DNA of 64,000 bases from Elusimicrobiota bacterium (GCA_003151975.1 PLZD01000025.1:1-64000), one strand, 5' to 3'. Positions 31,588 to 41,409 are shown, counted from the stretch's first letter. The notes: generated from the letters alone by a model not told the origin. Program-made: numbers and translations.

Positions 31588-33089
31588 CAGTCCGTGACCT
31601 TGTAGTCCTTGAAGAATTTCCCGAAGGCGGGCTCGCCGGTGTTGTGGCCCGCGAATATGGGGTCCAGCACGCGCGCCGCGCCGTCGACGATGTCGAGCGG
31701 GGGCTGGAAGTCGAGCTCATTTTTCTTGCGCTCGGCGTGCAGGGCCGGATCCTCGTCGGTGACCCAGCCGGTGTCGACCGCGTTCATGAAGACGCCGTCC
31801 TTGGCGTAATCGGGGGCCGAGGTCAAGGTCATCATGTTGAGCGCGGCCTTGGCCATGTTCGTGTGCGGGTGCTTGTCGGTCTTGGTGTGGCGGGAGAACG
31901 AGCCTTCCATCGCCGAGACGTTGACGATGTGCTTCATCGCCGAAGGGGATTTCGACATCAGAGGCTTGAGCTTGCCGCAGAGGATGAAGGGCGCTACCGC
32001 ATTGATCAGGTGGACCTCGAGCATCTCGGGGGTCGCGACCTCCGAGAGCTTGAGGCGCCAAGTGTTGCGCGCGCGCAGATCGACCTGCTGGAGGTCGGCG
32101 TCGGTGCGGCCTTGCGGGAAGGTGCCGGCAGGGCAGGCTTCCTCATCGTAGGCGTATTGAAGCTGGGAGAGCTCGGCGGATTTGGCGAGGCCCACGCCGG
32201 GCGTCTTCGCGCTCGAAAGAATTAAGCCCGTTTCGACGGTGTCGTGGGAGGTCTTGGGCGCGGCGAAGCCGAGCGCCTGCACGCAGCGCTCGTGCGAGGC
32301 CAGCAAGGGCGCGAGTTCGGGAGCCGGGGAATTTTTCTCCGCCTCGAGCAGGTGCGCGTACCATTGCGGCGGCCGGCGCACGGTCTGACACGCGTTATTG
32401 ACGAGCATGTCCAGGCGAGGTTCAGCTTCGCTGATGTACCGGCAGAACAGTTCGACGCTCGGCGAGTGGCGCAGGTCGAGGCCGTGGATTTGCAGGCGCT
32501 CTTTCCACTCGGCGAAATCTTTTTCGCGCGCGTAGCGCGCCGCCGAGTCGTGCGGGAAGCGCGTCGTCGCGATGACGCGCGCGCCGGCGCGCAGCAGCTT
32601 GAGGCTGATGTGAAAGCCGATCTTGACGCGCGAGCCCGTGACGACCGCCGTCATGCCCGAGAGATCGGCGGTCTGAAAGCGCTTCTCGTAATTGAACGCG
32701 GCGCAGTCGGGGCACATCGAATCGTAGAAGAAATGCAGGCGCGTGAAGGCGGCCTTGCAGACGTAGCAGTAACGCGGAATTTTTAGCTCGCGCGCGGGAC
32801 CGCTGGCGTCGCGTTCGGGGGTCGTGAAAACTTCGTTTAGCCGCGCCGAGCGGATTCCGACCTGGTTGCGCACCTCGCGGTCATGCAGGGCGAGCTTGGC
32901 CTTCTTGAACCTGCGCCGGGCGCGGGCATCGCGGACGAACTCCCACTTGTTGGGCCGGGAGAGGCGGCCGGCGGCGGCCATGAGCGCCACGCGCAGGTCT
33001 TCGGGGACCGAGGCGATTTTGGTGCGGTCGGCGACGACGGATTCGAGCAGCGCGACGGCCCGGCGCAGTTCGTCTTCGGGAATGTCCAC
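31584..33089 (-). CDS. SDR-family oxidoreductase with N-terminal zinc-finger region
   Basis: 501 aa. Residues 1-105 are charged and helical, then CYVCKAAF...MCPDCAAFN forms a four-Cys zinc site (about 108-132), then a Rossmann SDR domain with TAVVTGSRVKIGFHISLKLL, NNACQT and an S...N(M)xxK active-site region (HPHTNMAKAALN); the usual YxxxK Tyr appears replaced by Asn. About twice the length of a simple SDR. Substrate unknown. First gene of an operon with the POT transporter; divergent from the aminotransferase. Confidence 0.8.
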   Translation of the reverse strand: MDIPEDELRRAVALLESVVADRTKIASVPEDLRVALMAAAGRLSRPNKWEFVRDARARRRFKKAKLALHDREVRNQVGIRSARLNEVFTTPERDASGPARELKIPRYCYVCKAAFTRLHFFYDSMCPDCAAFNYEKRFQTADLSGMTAVVTGSRVKIGFHISLKLLRAGARVIATTRFPHDSAARYAREKDFAEWKERLQIHGLDLRHSPSVELFCRYISEAEPRLDMLVNNACQTVRRPPQWYAHLLEAEKNSPAPELAPLLASHERCVQALGFAAPKTSHDTVETGLILSSAKTPGVGLAKSAELSQLQYAYDEEACPAGTFPQGRTDADLQQVDLRARNTWRLKLSEVATPEMLEVHLINAVAPFILCGKLKPLMSKSPSAMKHIVNVSAMEGSFSRHTKTDKHPHTNMAKAALNMMTLTSAPDYAKDGVFMNAVDTGWVTDEDPALHAERKKNELDFQPPLDIVDGAARVLDPIFAGHNTGEPAFGKFFKDYKVTDW

Positions 33090-33136
33090 GACGGAGATTC
33101 TACCAAATCTGCTAGGATTACCCTACAGATTTCCTC

Positions 33137-34417
33137 ATGACACGTAAAATACCCGCGGCCGGCATCAATCTGTTCCAGCTGATCTACGTGCTGATCCGCG
33201 AATACACGGAAAAGACCGGCCTGCCGCCGCTCAATCTCTCCCTCGGAAACCCCGACGGCATCCCCATCGAGGCGATCCGCAAGCTCAAGGCGCGGTTCTC
33301 CCAAGACTCCGGCTACGACTATCACACCTACGCCGAGGACAAGAACCTCGAGAATTTCGCGGAGGGGATGGTCGAGCTTCACGGCGGTATCCTTTATAAG
33401 GACCATCCGCACCTGCGCGCCGTGCCGATCGCGGGCATCAAGACCGCCAGCGCGTTGATCCCGCTGGCTTGCGGCCTGCACTTGCCCGACCGCAAACGCC
33501 GCGACTCCTTCGTCGTCGCCTCGAACCTGCCGGCCTACGACGTCGTCGGCACTTGGTCGTCGTCGTATCTCGGCGCCAAACGCGTGGTCTGGCCGCTGAT
33601 GACGGTCGACAACATGAGGCTCAACGTCGCGCGCTTGAAGGACGCTCTGAAGAAGGAAAAGATCGCTCGCCCCGACCTGATCTTCGTGATCCGGCCCGGA
33701 AATCCCGCCGCGGTAGGCGCTTCTAAACAGGAATGGATGGAGCTCATCGAATTCTGCGTCGAGCACGGCACTCGCCTGGTCAACGATTCGGCTTATTCGG
33801 GCCTCGCCGACAAGAAACATCACACGCCGCTAGCGCTTGTCGCCAAGGATTATCCCGAGCTCGAGTGGCTCGAGCTTTACTCGGTCAGCAAATCCTACAA
33901 CGATCCCGGCGCGCGCCTGGGCGCGATGGTCGGGTCGAAGGATTTCGTCGAGGACTACATCCTCGTCAAAGGCAACACCGACTCGGGCCCCGTGCCCTCC
34001 GTGATGGCCGCGTACGGCAAGTTCTTCGCGGACCGCGCCTTCGCGCGCAAGACGCTCGACGACCTGCGCGCGCTCTACGGGCGGCGCGTCGACTACCTCG
34101 TGCCGAAGCTCAAGGCGGCCGGGCTCGTTCCGGCCTGCGGCACCGACGCGGGTTTCTTTACTTTGTGGAAAGTACCGCGCGAGGTGCTCGGCGTCGACCT
34201 CGCGAAAGACCCGCGCACCCGCGATCTGCCCGCGCACGAGGCGTTCAACCGTCTCGTGATCTCCGAGACCGGAATCGTCGGTGTGCATTTCGCCGGCTGT
34301 GCGCCCGAGGGCAAGCAAGACCCGCTGATCCGCTACGCGGTCTGCACCGACGTCCTCGATAAGGGTTTTCAAGAACGCTTCGAGGAGCAGCTCGCGCGCT
34401 GGAAGCCGCGCTACTGA
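33137..34417 (+). CDS. Class I/II PLP-dependent aminotransferase
   Basis: 426 aa. LSLGNPDG near the start, NDSAYSGLA, and the PLP lysine in YSVSKSYNDPGARLGAMVGS with the Arg that binds phosphate. This is the LL-DAP-aminotransferase/aspartate-aminotransferase type of fold. LL-diaminopimelate aminotransferase would fit with lysA in the same window, but specificity is uncertain. Followed after 6 bases by the SCO1-like gene. Confidence 0.85.
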   Translation: MTRKIPAAGINLFQLIYVLIREYTEKTGLPPLNLSLGNPDGIPIEAIRKLKARFSQDSGYDYHTYAEDKNLENFAEGMVELHGGILYKDHPHLRAVPIAGIKTASALIPLACGLHLPDRKRRDSFVVASNLPAYDVVGTWSSSYLGAKRVVWPLMTVDNMRLNVARLKDALKKEKIARPDLIFVIRPGNPAAVGASKQEWMELIEFCVEHGTRLVNDSAYSGLADKKHHTPLALVAKDYPELEWLELYSVSKSYNDPGARLGAMVGSKDFVEDYILVKGNTDSGPVPSVMAAYGKFFADRAFARKTLDDLRALYGRRVDYLVPKLKAAGLVPACGTDAGFFTLWKVPREVLGVDLAKDPRTRDLPAHEAFNRLVISETGIVGVHFAGCAPEGKQDPLIRYAVCTDVLDKGFQERFEEQLARWKPRY

Positions 34418-34423
34418 GCCGCC

Positions 34424-34996
34424 ATGAGCCGAGCGCTCGCCCTATTCGCCATGATTGCGGCCGCTTGCGGACGGCCGAGTCCGGATTTGCCGCGGCTTCA
34501 AACTTTGCCCGATTTCCGACTGACTTCCGTGACGGCGCTGGGCCGCCCGCAAAGCTTCTCGCCGTCGGATCTGAGCGGCGCGCCGTGGATCGCGGACTTC
34601 ATTTTTACTTCGTGCTCCGGACCATGCCCGATCCTGTCGACGCGCATGGCCGCTCTGCAGAAGACTGTGCCGGCGCGGGTCCGTCTCGTGAGCTTCACGG
34701 TCGACCCCGACACGGACAGCCCGGAGCTTCTCGCGGAGTACGCGCGCAAGTTCGGCGCCGACCCGCGGCGCTGGCTTTTCGCGACCGGCGACAAGGCCGG
34801 CCTCTATCGCTTCCTCAGAGAGGGCTTCGAGCTTCCCGTCGTCGAGGATCCGGCGCAGCCGGCCGGCGTCCGCGTGACCCACAGCACGAAGTTCGCGCTC
34901 GTCGATTCCTCGATGACGGTGCGCGGCTATTACGATGGACAGGACAGGGCGGAGCTTTCCGCGCTGGAACGGGACGCGCGCCGTCTAGCGCCCTAG
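34424..34996 (+). CDS. SCO1/SenC-family lipoprotein
   Basis: 190 aa. Short signal with a lipobox-like AAACG around residue 15. The thioredoxin-like domain carries the copper-binding TSCSGPCPIL (CxxxC) and a later THSTKFALVD with the conserved His. Related proteins deliver copper to cytochrome oxidase CuA or act as thiol reductases. The 3' end overlaps the convergent secreted-protein gene by 12 bases. Confidence 0.88.
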   Translation: MSRALALFAMIAAACGRPSPDLPRLQTLPDFRLTSVTALGRPQSFSPSDLSGAPWIADFIFTSCSGPCPILSTRMAALQKTVPARVRLVSFTVDPDTDSPELLAEYARKFGADPRRWLFATGDKAGLYRFLREGFELPVVEDPAQPAGVRVTHSTKFALVDSSMTVRGYYDGQDRAELSALERDARRLAP

Positions 34997-36568
34997 TTCT
35001 TGCAGGGTGCGCTTGTAAACGCGCAGCAGGTCGGTCGGCCGGTGCTTGGCCGGCAGCATCTGGTCCAAGGTCTGCCACCAGAAGCCGCCGCAGAGCGAGC
35101 GCTCCATGGCGCACGAGGCGCCGGCGTAGAGAATGGCCAGGTCCTTGCGCGCTCCGTCGACGTCGTCGGGATGCAGCCACCAGTAGCCCTTGAGGTCGTT
35201 CTGCTCGACGTAGCCGAAGCTGCCCAGCATGAAGCGCTTCTCCGGGAATTGCTCGCGAAGGCGCGTGAAGATCGGCTCGAAGGCCGTGCCCACGGGATTG
35301 TCCTCGGGCCAGAAGCTGACCGCGACGACGTCGACGTTGCGCGCGAAGCCTTGCCCGGCGTACTTGGTCAGCCAGCCGAATAGCGAGTGCACCTCGTCGG
35401 GCGCGGTGCCGTCCCACCAATAGAGCGTCGCCACCGTCTCCAGCGAGGGCTCGATGTTCTTGACCTGGGCCGCGCCCGCGGAGAAAATCTTGAAGACGCG
35501 GTCGGGGCTCAGCGGCTCCTTGGTCCCGCCGAGCCAGTCGCCATTGATCTCCGAGCCGACTTCCCAAGTCTTGATCTGATCGCTGTAGTGCAGGACCAGG
35601 TTGCGCGTGCGCTCGGAGTAGATGGTCGGCGTCAGCTTGGAGGGCCACTGGTTCGTGTCGAGGATGGTGCCCATGATCTTGAAGCCGTTGGCGCGCAGTT
35701 CCTTGACCACGGCGTCGTACTCGTTGAAGGAGCGCTGGTTGTCGTAAGTGAAATCCGCGGGATTCGGGCGGAAGACCAGGCGGACCCAGTTGAAGCCGGC
35801 CTTGGAGAGCTTCGAGATGACGTCCTGGTAGTCGTCCATGCGCTCGACGATGCTCGCGTCCAAGGTCACGCCGAAGCGCTGGTTCTTTGAAAATTTCTCG
35901 TTGCGCGCCATTTGGACGCCGTGCTCGAAGAGCATCTTCTCCCAGCCGAGCGCGGTGTTGTAGAGCGCCTTCTCGAACGTCTCGGCGCGCTTGGGGGCTT
36001 CCTTGTATGACTCCGCCTTCGCGATCCCGTCCTTGGCCTTGTCGAAGAATTTGACCGCCTTCGAGCCGGGCTCGTAGTGCGGATCCATGTCTTTGGTGTG
36101 CCTGACCCAGGCGTCCTTGAACAAACGGTACTGCGTTTTGGCGATCTCCTCGTTGAGGTAGACGACGTCGCCGTCGGCGAAGCCCTGCCCGTCGTGGTCG
36201 GCCCACACCGTCGAGACGCCGTCGTCCTCGATGGGCCAAGGCAGGCTCAGCCGCACGCGGCCGAGGCGGTCCCATTTCATGAGGATCAGCGGCCCCTGCT
36301 GGGACAGCGTGACTTTCTGGAACGCGAGCCCATCGGGCGAGGTCGCGACGATGCCCGACGCGTTGGGATCGGGCGGGTCCTTGCGATCCGCTCGGCCGAT
36401 GTAGGCGAGAAACTTGTTGAGATCGAGCGGATGGCCTTTGCGGTCGTAGGCCATCACCTTGATGGTTCCCGACTCGCCTTGTGAAGCGTATCGCGTGCGG
36501 GGAGCGGCGGAAGCGGCGGAGACGAGAAAGACCGCGCCCAGCACCAGAGCCGACTGTCGCCGTGCCAT
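34985..36568 (-). CDS. Exported TIM-barrel (glycoside-hydrolase-like) protein
   Basis: 527 aa from the ATG at 36566-36568, which begins a clean signal peptide (MARRQSALVLGAVFLVSAAS ASA-type cleavage). A beta-rich N-terminal domain of about 190 residues is followed by a region with glycosidase-barrel marks: FGVTLDASIVERMDDYQDVI, FNWVRLVFRP, WEVGSEINGDW (an acid/base Glu after Asn-free SE-I-N) and FGYVEQNDLKGYWW. It resembles clan GH-A enzymes, but I cannot name a family. Periplasmic or secreted polysaccharide processing is likely. Confidence 0.65.
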   Translation of the reverse strand: MARRQSALVLGAVFLVSAASAAPRTRYASQGESGTIKVMAYDRKGHPLDLNKFLAYIGRADRKDPPDPNASGIVATSPDGLAFQKVTLSQQGPLILMKWDRLGRVRLSLPWPIEDDGVSTVWADHDGQGFADGDVVYLNEEIAKTQYRLFKDAWVRHTKDMDPHYEPGSKAVKFFDKAKDGIAKAESYKEAPKRAETFEKALYNTALGWEKMLFEHGVQMARNEKFSKNQRFGVTLDASIVERMDDYQDVISKLSKAGFNWVRLVFRPNPADFTYDNQRSFNEYDAVVKELRANGFKIMGTILDTNQWPSKLTPTIYSERTRNLVLHYSDQIKTWEVGSEINGDWLGGTKEPLSPDRVFKIFSAGAAQVKNIEPSLETVATLYWWDGTAPDEVHSLFGWLTKYAGQGFARNVDVVAVSFWPEDNPVGTAFEPIFTRLREQFPEKRFMLGSFGYVEQNDLKGYWWLHPDDVDGARKDLAILYAGASCAMERSLCGGFWWQTLDQMLPAKHRPTDLLRVYKRTLQELGR

Positions 36569-36609
36569 CGGCGCTAACTTAGCAAATTTTCGTTTCGAAA
36601 ATGTATAGC

Positions 36610-37245
36610 TCAGAAGCGGCCTTGATAGCGCGAGCGGCGCCAGAGGTTCTTGAGCTCGAGCCAATGCGACGAGCCGAAGAACAGAAAATAGTTCGCCAAG
36701 CCCGCCAGCAGCGCGATCCGGTCGCCCGCCGAGCCGAAGATCATGTCCCAGAGGATGATGAACCAGAAGGCGCCGGCGAGCCACTTCATCTTCGCCGGCA
36801 GGAAGAAAAAGAAAAGGACTTCGAATTCCGGATTAAGCCGCGCGAACGCGAGGAAGAGGCTCATGTGGAACGGCGTGGCGGGCAGGGTGTAGCCAGTGGC
36901 CAGCGATGCCGCGCTGGTGGCAAGCGTGCCGATCAAGCAAAAGAAAGTGAACTGGAAGTCGCCCCAGTACGCCTCGAGGCGCACGAGGTAGGCGTAGATC
37001 ATCAGCACCCAAATGAAAAGTCCCAGTGGGCCGTAGTCGGGGGGGATCAGTATGAAGGTAAAGCAGCGCCAGACTTGTCCGTGGAGGATGAGTTCGGGAA
37101 CGAGCCGCAGCTGATCCGGCATCTCGGGCTTGAACTGCGTCAGCAGTCCCACGATCGCGTGCATGCCCGCGATGAAAGCGGCCAAGCCCGGGATCGCGAT
37201 GAAGCTCAGATGGCGCTCGAACTTGCGCGGCCAGCGGTCGTCCAT
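36610..37245 (-). CDS. Rhomboid/derlin-like membrane protein
   Basis: 211 aa from ATG 37243-37245. Five to six membrane helices with the layout of rhomboid-family proteins: PELILHGQVWRCFTFILIPP at the L1-like position and a late AFWFIILWDMIFGS. The catalytic GxSG and helix-6 His are not seen, so it is probably a proteolytically inactive relative. Divergent from murB. Confidence 0.65.
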   Translation of the reverse strand: MDDRWPRKFERHLSFIAIPGLAAFIAGMHAIVGLLTQFKPEMPDQLRLVPELILHGQVWRCFTFILIPPDYGPLGLFIWVLMIYAYLVRLEAYWGDFQFTFFCLIGTLATSAASLATGYTLPATPFHMSLFLAFARLNPEFEVLFFFFLPAKMKWLAGAFWFIILWDMIFGSAGDRIALLAGLANYFLFFGSSHWLELKNLWRRSRYQGRF

Positions 37246-37330
37246 GGCGGGGATCATACCAAAGATTGGTCTCGCGGCGAAAAGAGGAGGAATGGCGGGA
37301 GGCGCTTCGGGAAAAAAGATATAGTTATGC

Positions 37331-38233
37331 ATGAGCGACTGGCGCAAGACTATTCAGCACGCTCTGCCTGACGCGAAAATTTCCGAGCCGCTCGCGAAGT
37401 ACACGACCTTCCGCATCGGCGGGCCCGCCGATTTGTTCGTCGACCTCGAGAACAATCAGCAGCTCGTGATGCTCATGCGCATGGCCAAGGAGGCCAAGCA
37501 GCCCGTCATGTTCATCGGCTGGGGCTCGAACATGCTCGTGCGCGACGGCGGCGTGCGCGGCATCGTCGCGCGCCTGCGCGGCGATTTCGAGAAGATCGAG
37601 TTTCCGGGCGGGAACAGAGTCAGCGCCGGCGCCGCGGTGCGCGTGCCCCAGCTCGTGACGGCCTGCGCGGCGCAGGGACTCTGCGGCGACGAGTCGCTCG
37701 TGGGCGTGCCGGGCACGGTCGGCGGCGCGCTCGTGATGAACGCGGGCACGCGCGAAGGCGAGATCGGGCCGCTGGTCGTCGAGGTCGAGACCTTCGATCC
37801 GCGGACGCTGGCGGCGGCGACTTTGCACGCGAAGGACCTGCACTTCGAATATCGCAAGAGCAATCTCGAGGGCCGCATCGTGCTGGGCTGCGTGCTTCAA
37901 TTGAAGCCAGGGGACAAAGTTGATATAATGAAGCGCGTACAAGATTTTCAGCAGAAGCGTCTTCGCACTCAACCGATCCATACCTATAACGTGGGCTCGA
38001 CTTTCAAAAACCCTCAGGGGAAATTCGTAGCCAAGCTCATCGAAGAGGCCGGACTCAAAGGCATGACCGTAGGAGGCGCTCGAATTTCACCGATGCACGC
38101 CAATTTTATCGAGAACTTCGCCGACGCCAAGGCCGCCGATGTCCTCGCGCTCGTCGGAAAAATTCAAGCCCAGATCAAAAAATCGCTCGGGCTCGACCTC
38201 GAGCTCGAGATGAAGGTGGTCGGTGAACCATAA
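37331..38233 (+). CDS. murB: UDP-N-acetylmuramate dehydrogenase
   Basis: 300 aa. FAD-binding PCMH domain with YTTFRIGGPADLFV and GWGSNMLVRDGG, then GVPGTVGGALVMNAG, and the C-terminal NVGSTFKNP with the catalytic Ser. It reduces UDP-GlcNAc-enolpyruvate to UDP-MurNAc. The C-terminus AKLIEEAGLKG...ISPMHANFI is typical. It starts a forward cell-division cluster and overlaps ftsQ by 11 bases. Confidence 0.96.
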   Translation: MSDWRKTIQHALPDAKISEPLAKYTTFRIGGPADLFVDLENNQQLVMLMRMAKEAKQPVMFIGWGSNMLVRDGGVRGIVARLRGDFEKIEFPGGNRVSAGAAVRVPQLVTACAAQGLCGDESLVGVPGTVGGALVMNAGTREGEIGPLVVEVETFDPRTLAAATLHAKDLHFEYRKSNLEGRIVLGCVLQLKPGDKVDIMKRVQDFQQKRLRTQPIHTYNVGSTFKNPQGKFVAKLIEEAGLKGMTVGGARISPMHANFIENFADAKAADVLALVGKIQAQIKKSLGLDLELEMKVVGEP

Positions 38234-39020
38234 GCCGCGCCCCCGGCGCCATCGCGTGGCCGTGCGCCCGAAAGTGCGCAGCCAGCGCTTGCGTGAGCTC
38301 GGCGCCGCCGGAGCCCTGGCCTGCCTCGGCGGCTTGGCCCTGCTGACGATCCTCCAATTCAAGCGCGAAGGCGCGGATTTGGCCGCGCTCAAGGCCAAGA
38401 TTCTGCCGCCTCCGCGCGCCATCGAGGTCGTGGGCGCTCCCGCGGGGCTTCAAGAGCGGCTGCTCTCTTTCGTGGAGTCGCGCGGCGCGCAGGCCGCCAG
38501 CCCCGCCGAGATCCTGTCAACATTCCCGTGCCTCAAGAACGCCGGCGTGAGCCGCAGCTACTTGCGCGGCAAGCTGACCTATTCGGTGGAGCCGCGCAAG
38601 CCGGTCGGAACCGCGCTGCTGCGCGGACGAGCTGCGGGTTTCTTGAGCGATGACGGAGTGATCTTCTCGGCGCCCGATGAATTATTCGAGATCTCCGGCC
38701 CCGCGCTTGCGCTCGACGGCGCGAGCGAGAAGGACCTCAAGGCGCTCGCGGTCTTTCTCCCGCAAGCGGCCAAGGCCGGAGCGCTTCCCGCGGCGCTCTT
38801 GAAGATGCGCTTCGTTTCCGCTCAGGACGGCTGGCAGGCCGAGCTCGCCGACGGGACTTCGCTGCAGTGGGGAGATCTGCGCTTCACGCGCCAGAAGTTC
38901 GACCGCCTGCGCGAGATCCTCGCCGACGCCCACGCGCAGTTCGGCGGCGCCGCCGGCGCCGACATGAGATATTTCGAGGACGGACGCGTTCTGCTCAAGC
39001 CCATGAGGCCCCTAAGATGA
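38223..39020 (+). CDS. ftsQ: FtsQ/DivIB-like cell-division protein
   Basis: 265 aa from GTG, overlapping the murB stop. Basic cytoplasmic tail (about 28 residues), one membrane helix (GAAGALACLGGLALLTIL), then a POTRA-like periplasmic domain with SRSYLRGKLTYSVEPRKPVG and a beta domain. The sequence is divergent, but the position murB-x-ftsA-ftsZ and the topology identify it. Stop overlaps ftsA ATG by four bases. Confidence 0.85.
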   Translation: MNHKPRPRRHRVAVRPKVRSQRLRELGAAGALACLGGLALLTILQFKREGADLAALKAKILPPPRAIEVVGAPAGLQERLLSFVESRGAQAASPAEILSTFPCLKNAGVSRSYLRGKLTYSVEPRKPVGTALLRGRAAGFLSDDGVIFSAPDELFEISGPALALDGASEKDLKALAVFLPQAAKAGALPAALLKMRFVSAQDGWQAELADGTSLQWGDLRFTRQKFDRLREILADAHAQFGGAAGADMRYFEDGRVLLKPMRPLR

Positions 39021-40264
39021 GAATGGCAAAGCCGGAGATCGTCGCCGGGCTCGACATGGGCAGCGGGCGCGTGACCTGTCTCATCGGAACTCCGGAAAAC
39101 GACAGCCAGCGCGTCAAGGTGCTCGGCGGATCCTCCGTCGTCTGCCGCGGGATCAAGGGCGGCGTCGTCATCAACATCCAAGAGACCGCGCGCGCGGTGA
39201 CGCGCGCCGTCGAAGAGGCCGAGGCGGCCGCAGGCGTGACGGTCACGGGACTATATCTTGGCGTGCGCGGCACGCACTTGCAGTCCTTCAACAACCGCGG
39301 CGCCTTCAACATCGCGCGCACCGACAAGGAGATCACGCCCGACGACGTCTCCGCCGTCGTCGGCAACGCGAAGGCGATCCCGCTCTCGACCGACCGCGAG
39401 ATCCTGCACGTGGTGCCGCAAGGCTTCAGCCTCGACCGGCAGAAAGGCGTGCCCCACCCGGTGGGCATGGAAGGCTCGCTTTTGGAAGTCGAAGTGCACA
39501 TCGTCACGGCGTCCACGGCGCACCTCAACAATCTCGTAAAGACCGTCGCCCAGGCCGGCTTCGAGGTCATCGAGCCCGTCTACGGCCTGCTCGCCGCCGG
39601 CGAGATGCTCGTCACGCCCGAGGAAAAGGACCTCGGCTCCTTGCTGATCGATTTCGGCGGGCAATCCGTGTCGCTCGGCGTCTACTCCGAGGGCAGCATC
39701 CGCTACTCGAAGGAGCTCGCCATCGGCTCCGATTTCATCACGCGCGACTTGGCCGTCGGCCTGCGCACGTCGCTTGCCACCGCCGAGCGCATCAAGATGG
39801 AGCACGGCATCGCGCATCCCTCGCTCTTGAACGGCGACGCCGAGATCGAATTCCACGGCGTGGACGGACGGACTCCTTCGCGCGTGAAGACGTCCACGAT
39901 GATGGGCATCATCCTGCCGCGCGTCGAGGAGATCTTTTCCGTGATCGCCGAAGAGCTGCAAAGCTCGTCCTACGCCGATCTCGTCGTGCCGGGCGGCGCG
40001 GTGCTGACCGGAGGCGGCTCGCTGATGCGCGGGACTCTCGCCGCCGCCGAGCAGATTTTGGGGATGCCCGTGCGCCTCGGCATGGCGCATCCGGATCTTT
40101 TTACGGCCGACGAACCGTGGCTCAACCCGACCTACGCCACCGCGCTGGGGCTTCTGCATTTCTCGCGGCAAGCCCGCTGGGGCGGGGTCGCCAGCCGCCT
40201 GGCGCTGCGCAAGAAGCCCATGTGGATGCGCCGGATCACGCAGGTCTTCGAGGATTTGTTCTAG
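39017..40264 (+). CDS. ftsA: Cell-division protein FtsA
   Basis: 415 aa from ATG 39017. Actin-like ATPase with phosphate 1 loop AGLDMGSGRVTCLI, the SHS2-containing 1C region, phosphate 2 LLIDFGGQSVSLGVY and adenosine motif VVPGGAVLTGGGSLMRG. The C-terminal amphipathic helix (MWMRRITQVFEDLF) anchors it to the membrane. It links FtsZ to the membrane and stands directly before ftsZ with no gap. Confidence 0.96.
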   Translation: MRMAKPEIVAGLDMGSGRVTCLIGTPENDSQRVKVLGGSSVVCRGIKGGVVINIQETARAVTRAVEEAEAAAGVTVTGLYLGVRGTHLQSFNNRGAFNIARTDKEITPDDVSAVVGNAKAIPLSTDREILHVVPQGFSLDRQKGVPHPVGMEGSLLEVEVHIVTASTAHLNNLVKTVAQAGFEVIEPVYGLLAAGEMLVTPEEKDLGSLLIDFGGQSVSLGVYSEGSIRYSKELAIGSDFITRDLAVGLRTSLATAERIKMEHGIAHPSLLNGDAEIEFHGVDGRTPSRVKTSTMMGIILPRVEEIFSVIAEELQSSSYADLVVPGGAVLTGGGSLMRGTLAAAEQILGMPVRLGMAHPDLFTADEPWLNPTYATALGLLHFSRQARWGGVASRLALRKKPMWMRRITQVFEDLF

Positions 40265-41398
40265 ATGAGAATTCAAGTCGCAGAAGACTTGCATGAGACG
40301 CGCGCGGTCATCAAGGTCGTCGGCATCGGCGGAGCCGGCGGCAACGCCATCAACCGCATGGCCGAGGCCGGCCTTCAAGGCGTCGAGCTGATCGCGGCCA
40401 ATTCCGACGCGCAGGACCTGCGCCGCAGCCAGGCCGCGGTGCGCATCCAGGTCGGCGAGCGCCTGACCAAGGGGCTCGGGGTCGGCGGCGATCCGTCCAA
40501 AGGCCGCTTGGCCATGCTCGAGAGCGAGGACCAAATCCGCGAGATTCTCGACGGTGCGGACCTCGTTTTTATAACGGCAGGCATGGGCGGCGGAACCGGC
40601 ACCGGAGGCGCGCCTGTCGTCGCGGGCATCGCCAAGGACATCGGGGCTCTCACCATCGGCGTCGTCACGAGGCCGTTTGATTTCGAGAAGATGGGCCGGG
40701 CCAATCTTGCCGAGCAGGGCATCCACGACATGCGCCAAAACGTCGACACGCTGCTCGTCATCCCGAACCAGCGCCTGCTCGACGTCGTCGACACCGACGC
40801 GACGGCCGACACGGCCTTCCGCATGGCCGACGACGTCCTGCGCAAATCGATCCAGTCCATCTCCGACGTCATCACGCGCGCCGGCCAGATCAACATGGAC
40901 ATGAACGATATCAAGGCCATCATGAAGGATGCGGGCGAGGCGCTCATCGGCATGGGCGAGGCGACCGGCACCGGGCGCGCGATCAAGGCCGCCAAGGCCG
41001 CGGTCCATTCTCCCTTGCTCGAGAATGTCGTTATGGATGGGGCAAAAGGCCTGATCGTCAACATCACGGGCCGCAAGAACACTTTGAAGCTCTCCGAGAT
41101 CGAGGAGGCCATGGCGCTGATCACGGGCGCGGCTTCCCCCGACGCCAAGACGAAGTTCGGCGCCGTCTACGACGACAGCTTGGGCGATTCGATCCGGATC
41201 ACCGTGATCGCGACGGGCTTCCCGGCCAAGCGCGGCAACCGAGGCATGTTCCGTCCCGGGGCGCGAACCTCGCTCTCCGGCGGGCGCTCGCCTTTGACCG
41301 GGGCTTTCGACGACGCCCCCGATTCCGTCGCCGCGAGCAGCCCCGACGATTGGAGCAAGCCCGCTTTTATGCGCATTAAAATCCGGAAACTTAAGTAA
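40265..41398 (+). CDS. ftsZ: Cell-division GTPase FtsZ
   Basis: 377 aa. Tubulin-like signature GMGGGTGTGGAP, N-terminal GIGGAGGNAINRM and synergy-loop NMDMNDIKAIM. A variable linker leads to the C-terminal peptide DDWSKPAFMRIKIRKLK, a form of the FtsA-binding DxPAFLR tail. Forms the Z-ring. Confidence 0.98.
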   Translation: MRIQVAEDLHETRAVIKVVGIGGAGGNAINRMAEAGLQGVELIAANSDAQDLRRSQAAVRIQVGERLTKGLGVGGDPSKGRLAMLESEDQIREILDGADLVFITAGMGGGTGTGGAPVVAGIAKDIGALTIGVVTRPFDFEKMGRANLAEQGIHDMRQNVDTLLVIPNQRLLDVVDTDATADTAFRMADDVLRKSIQSISDVITRAGQINMDMNDIKAIMKDAGEALIGMGEATGTGRAIKAAKAAVHSPLLENVVMDGAKGLIVNITGRKNTLKLSEIEEAMALITGAASPDAKTKFGAVYDDSLGDSIRITVIATGFPAKRGNRGMFRPGARTSLSGGRSPLTGAFDDAPDSVAASSPDDWSKPAFMRIKIRKLK

Positions 41399-41409
41399 AG
41401 GAATTCATC

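Noticed and set aside
34815-36275. 486-codon minus-strand open frame
   Set aside because: Arg/Gly-rich low-complexity shadow of the exported TIM-barrel gene in another frame.
39251-41008. 585-codon minus-strand open frame
   Set aside because: Antisense to ftsA and ftsZ, with no recognisable domain.
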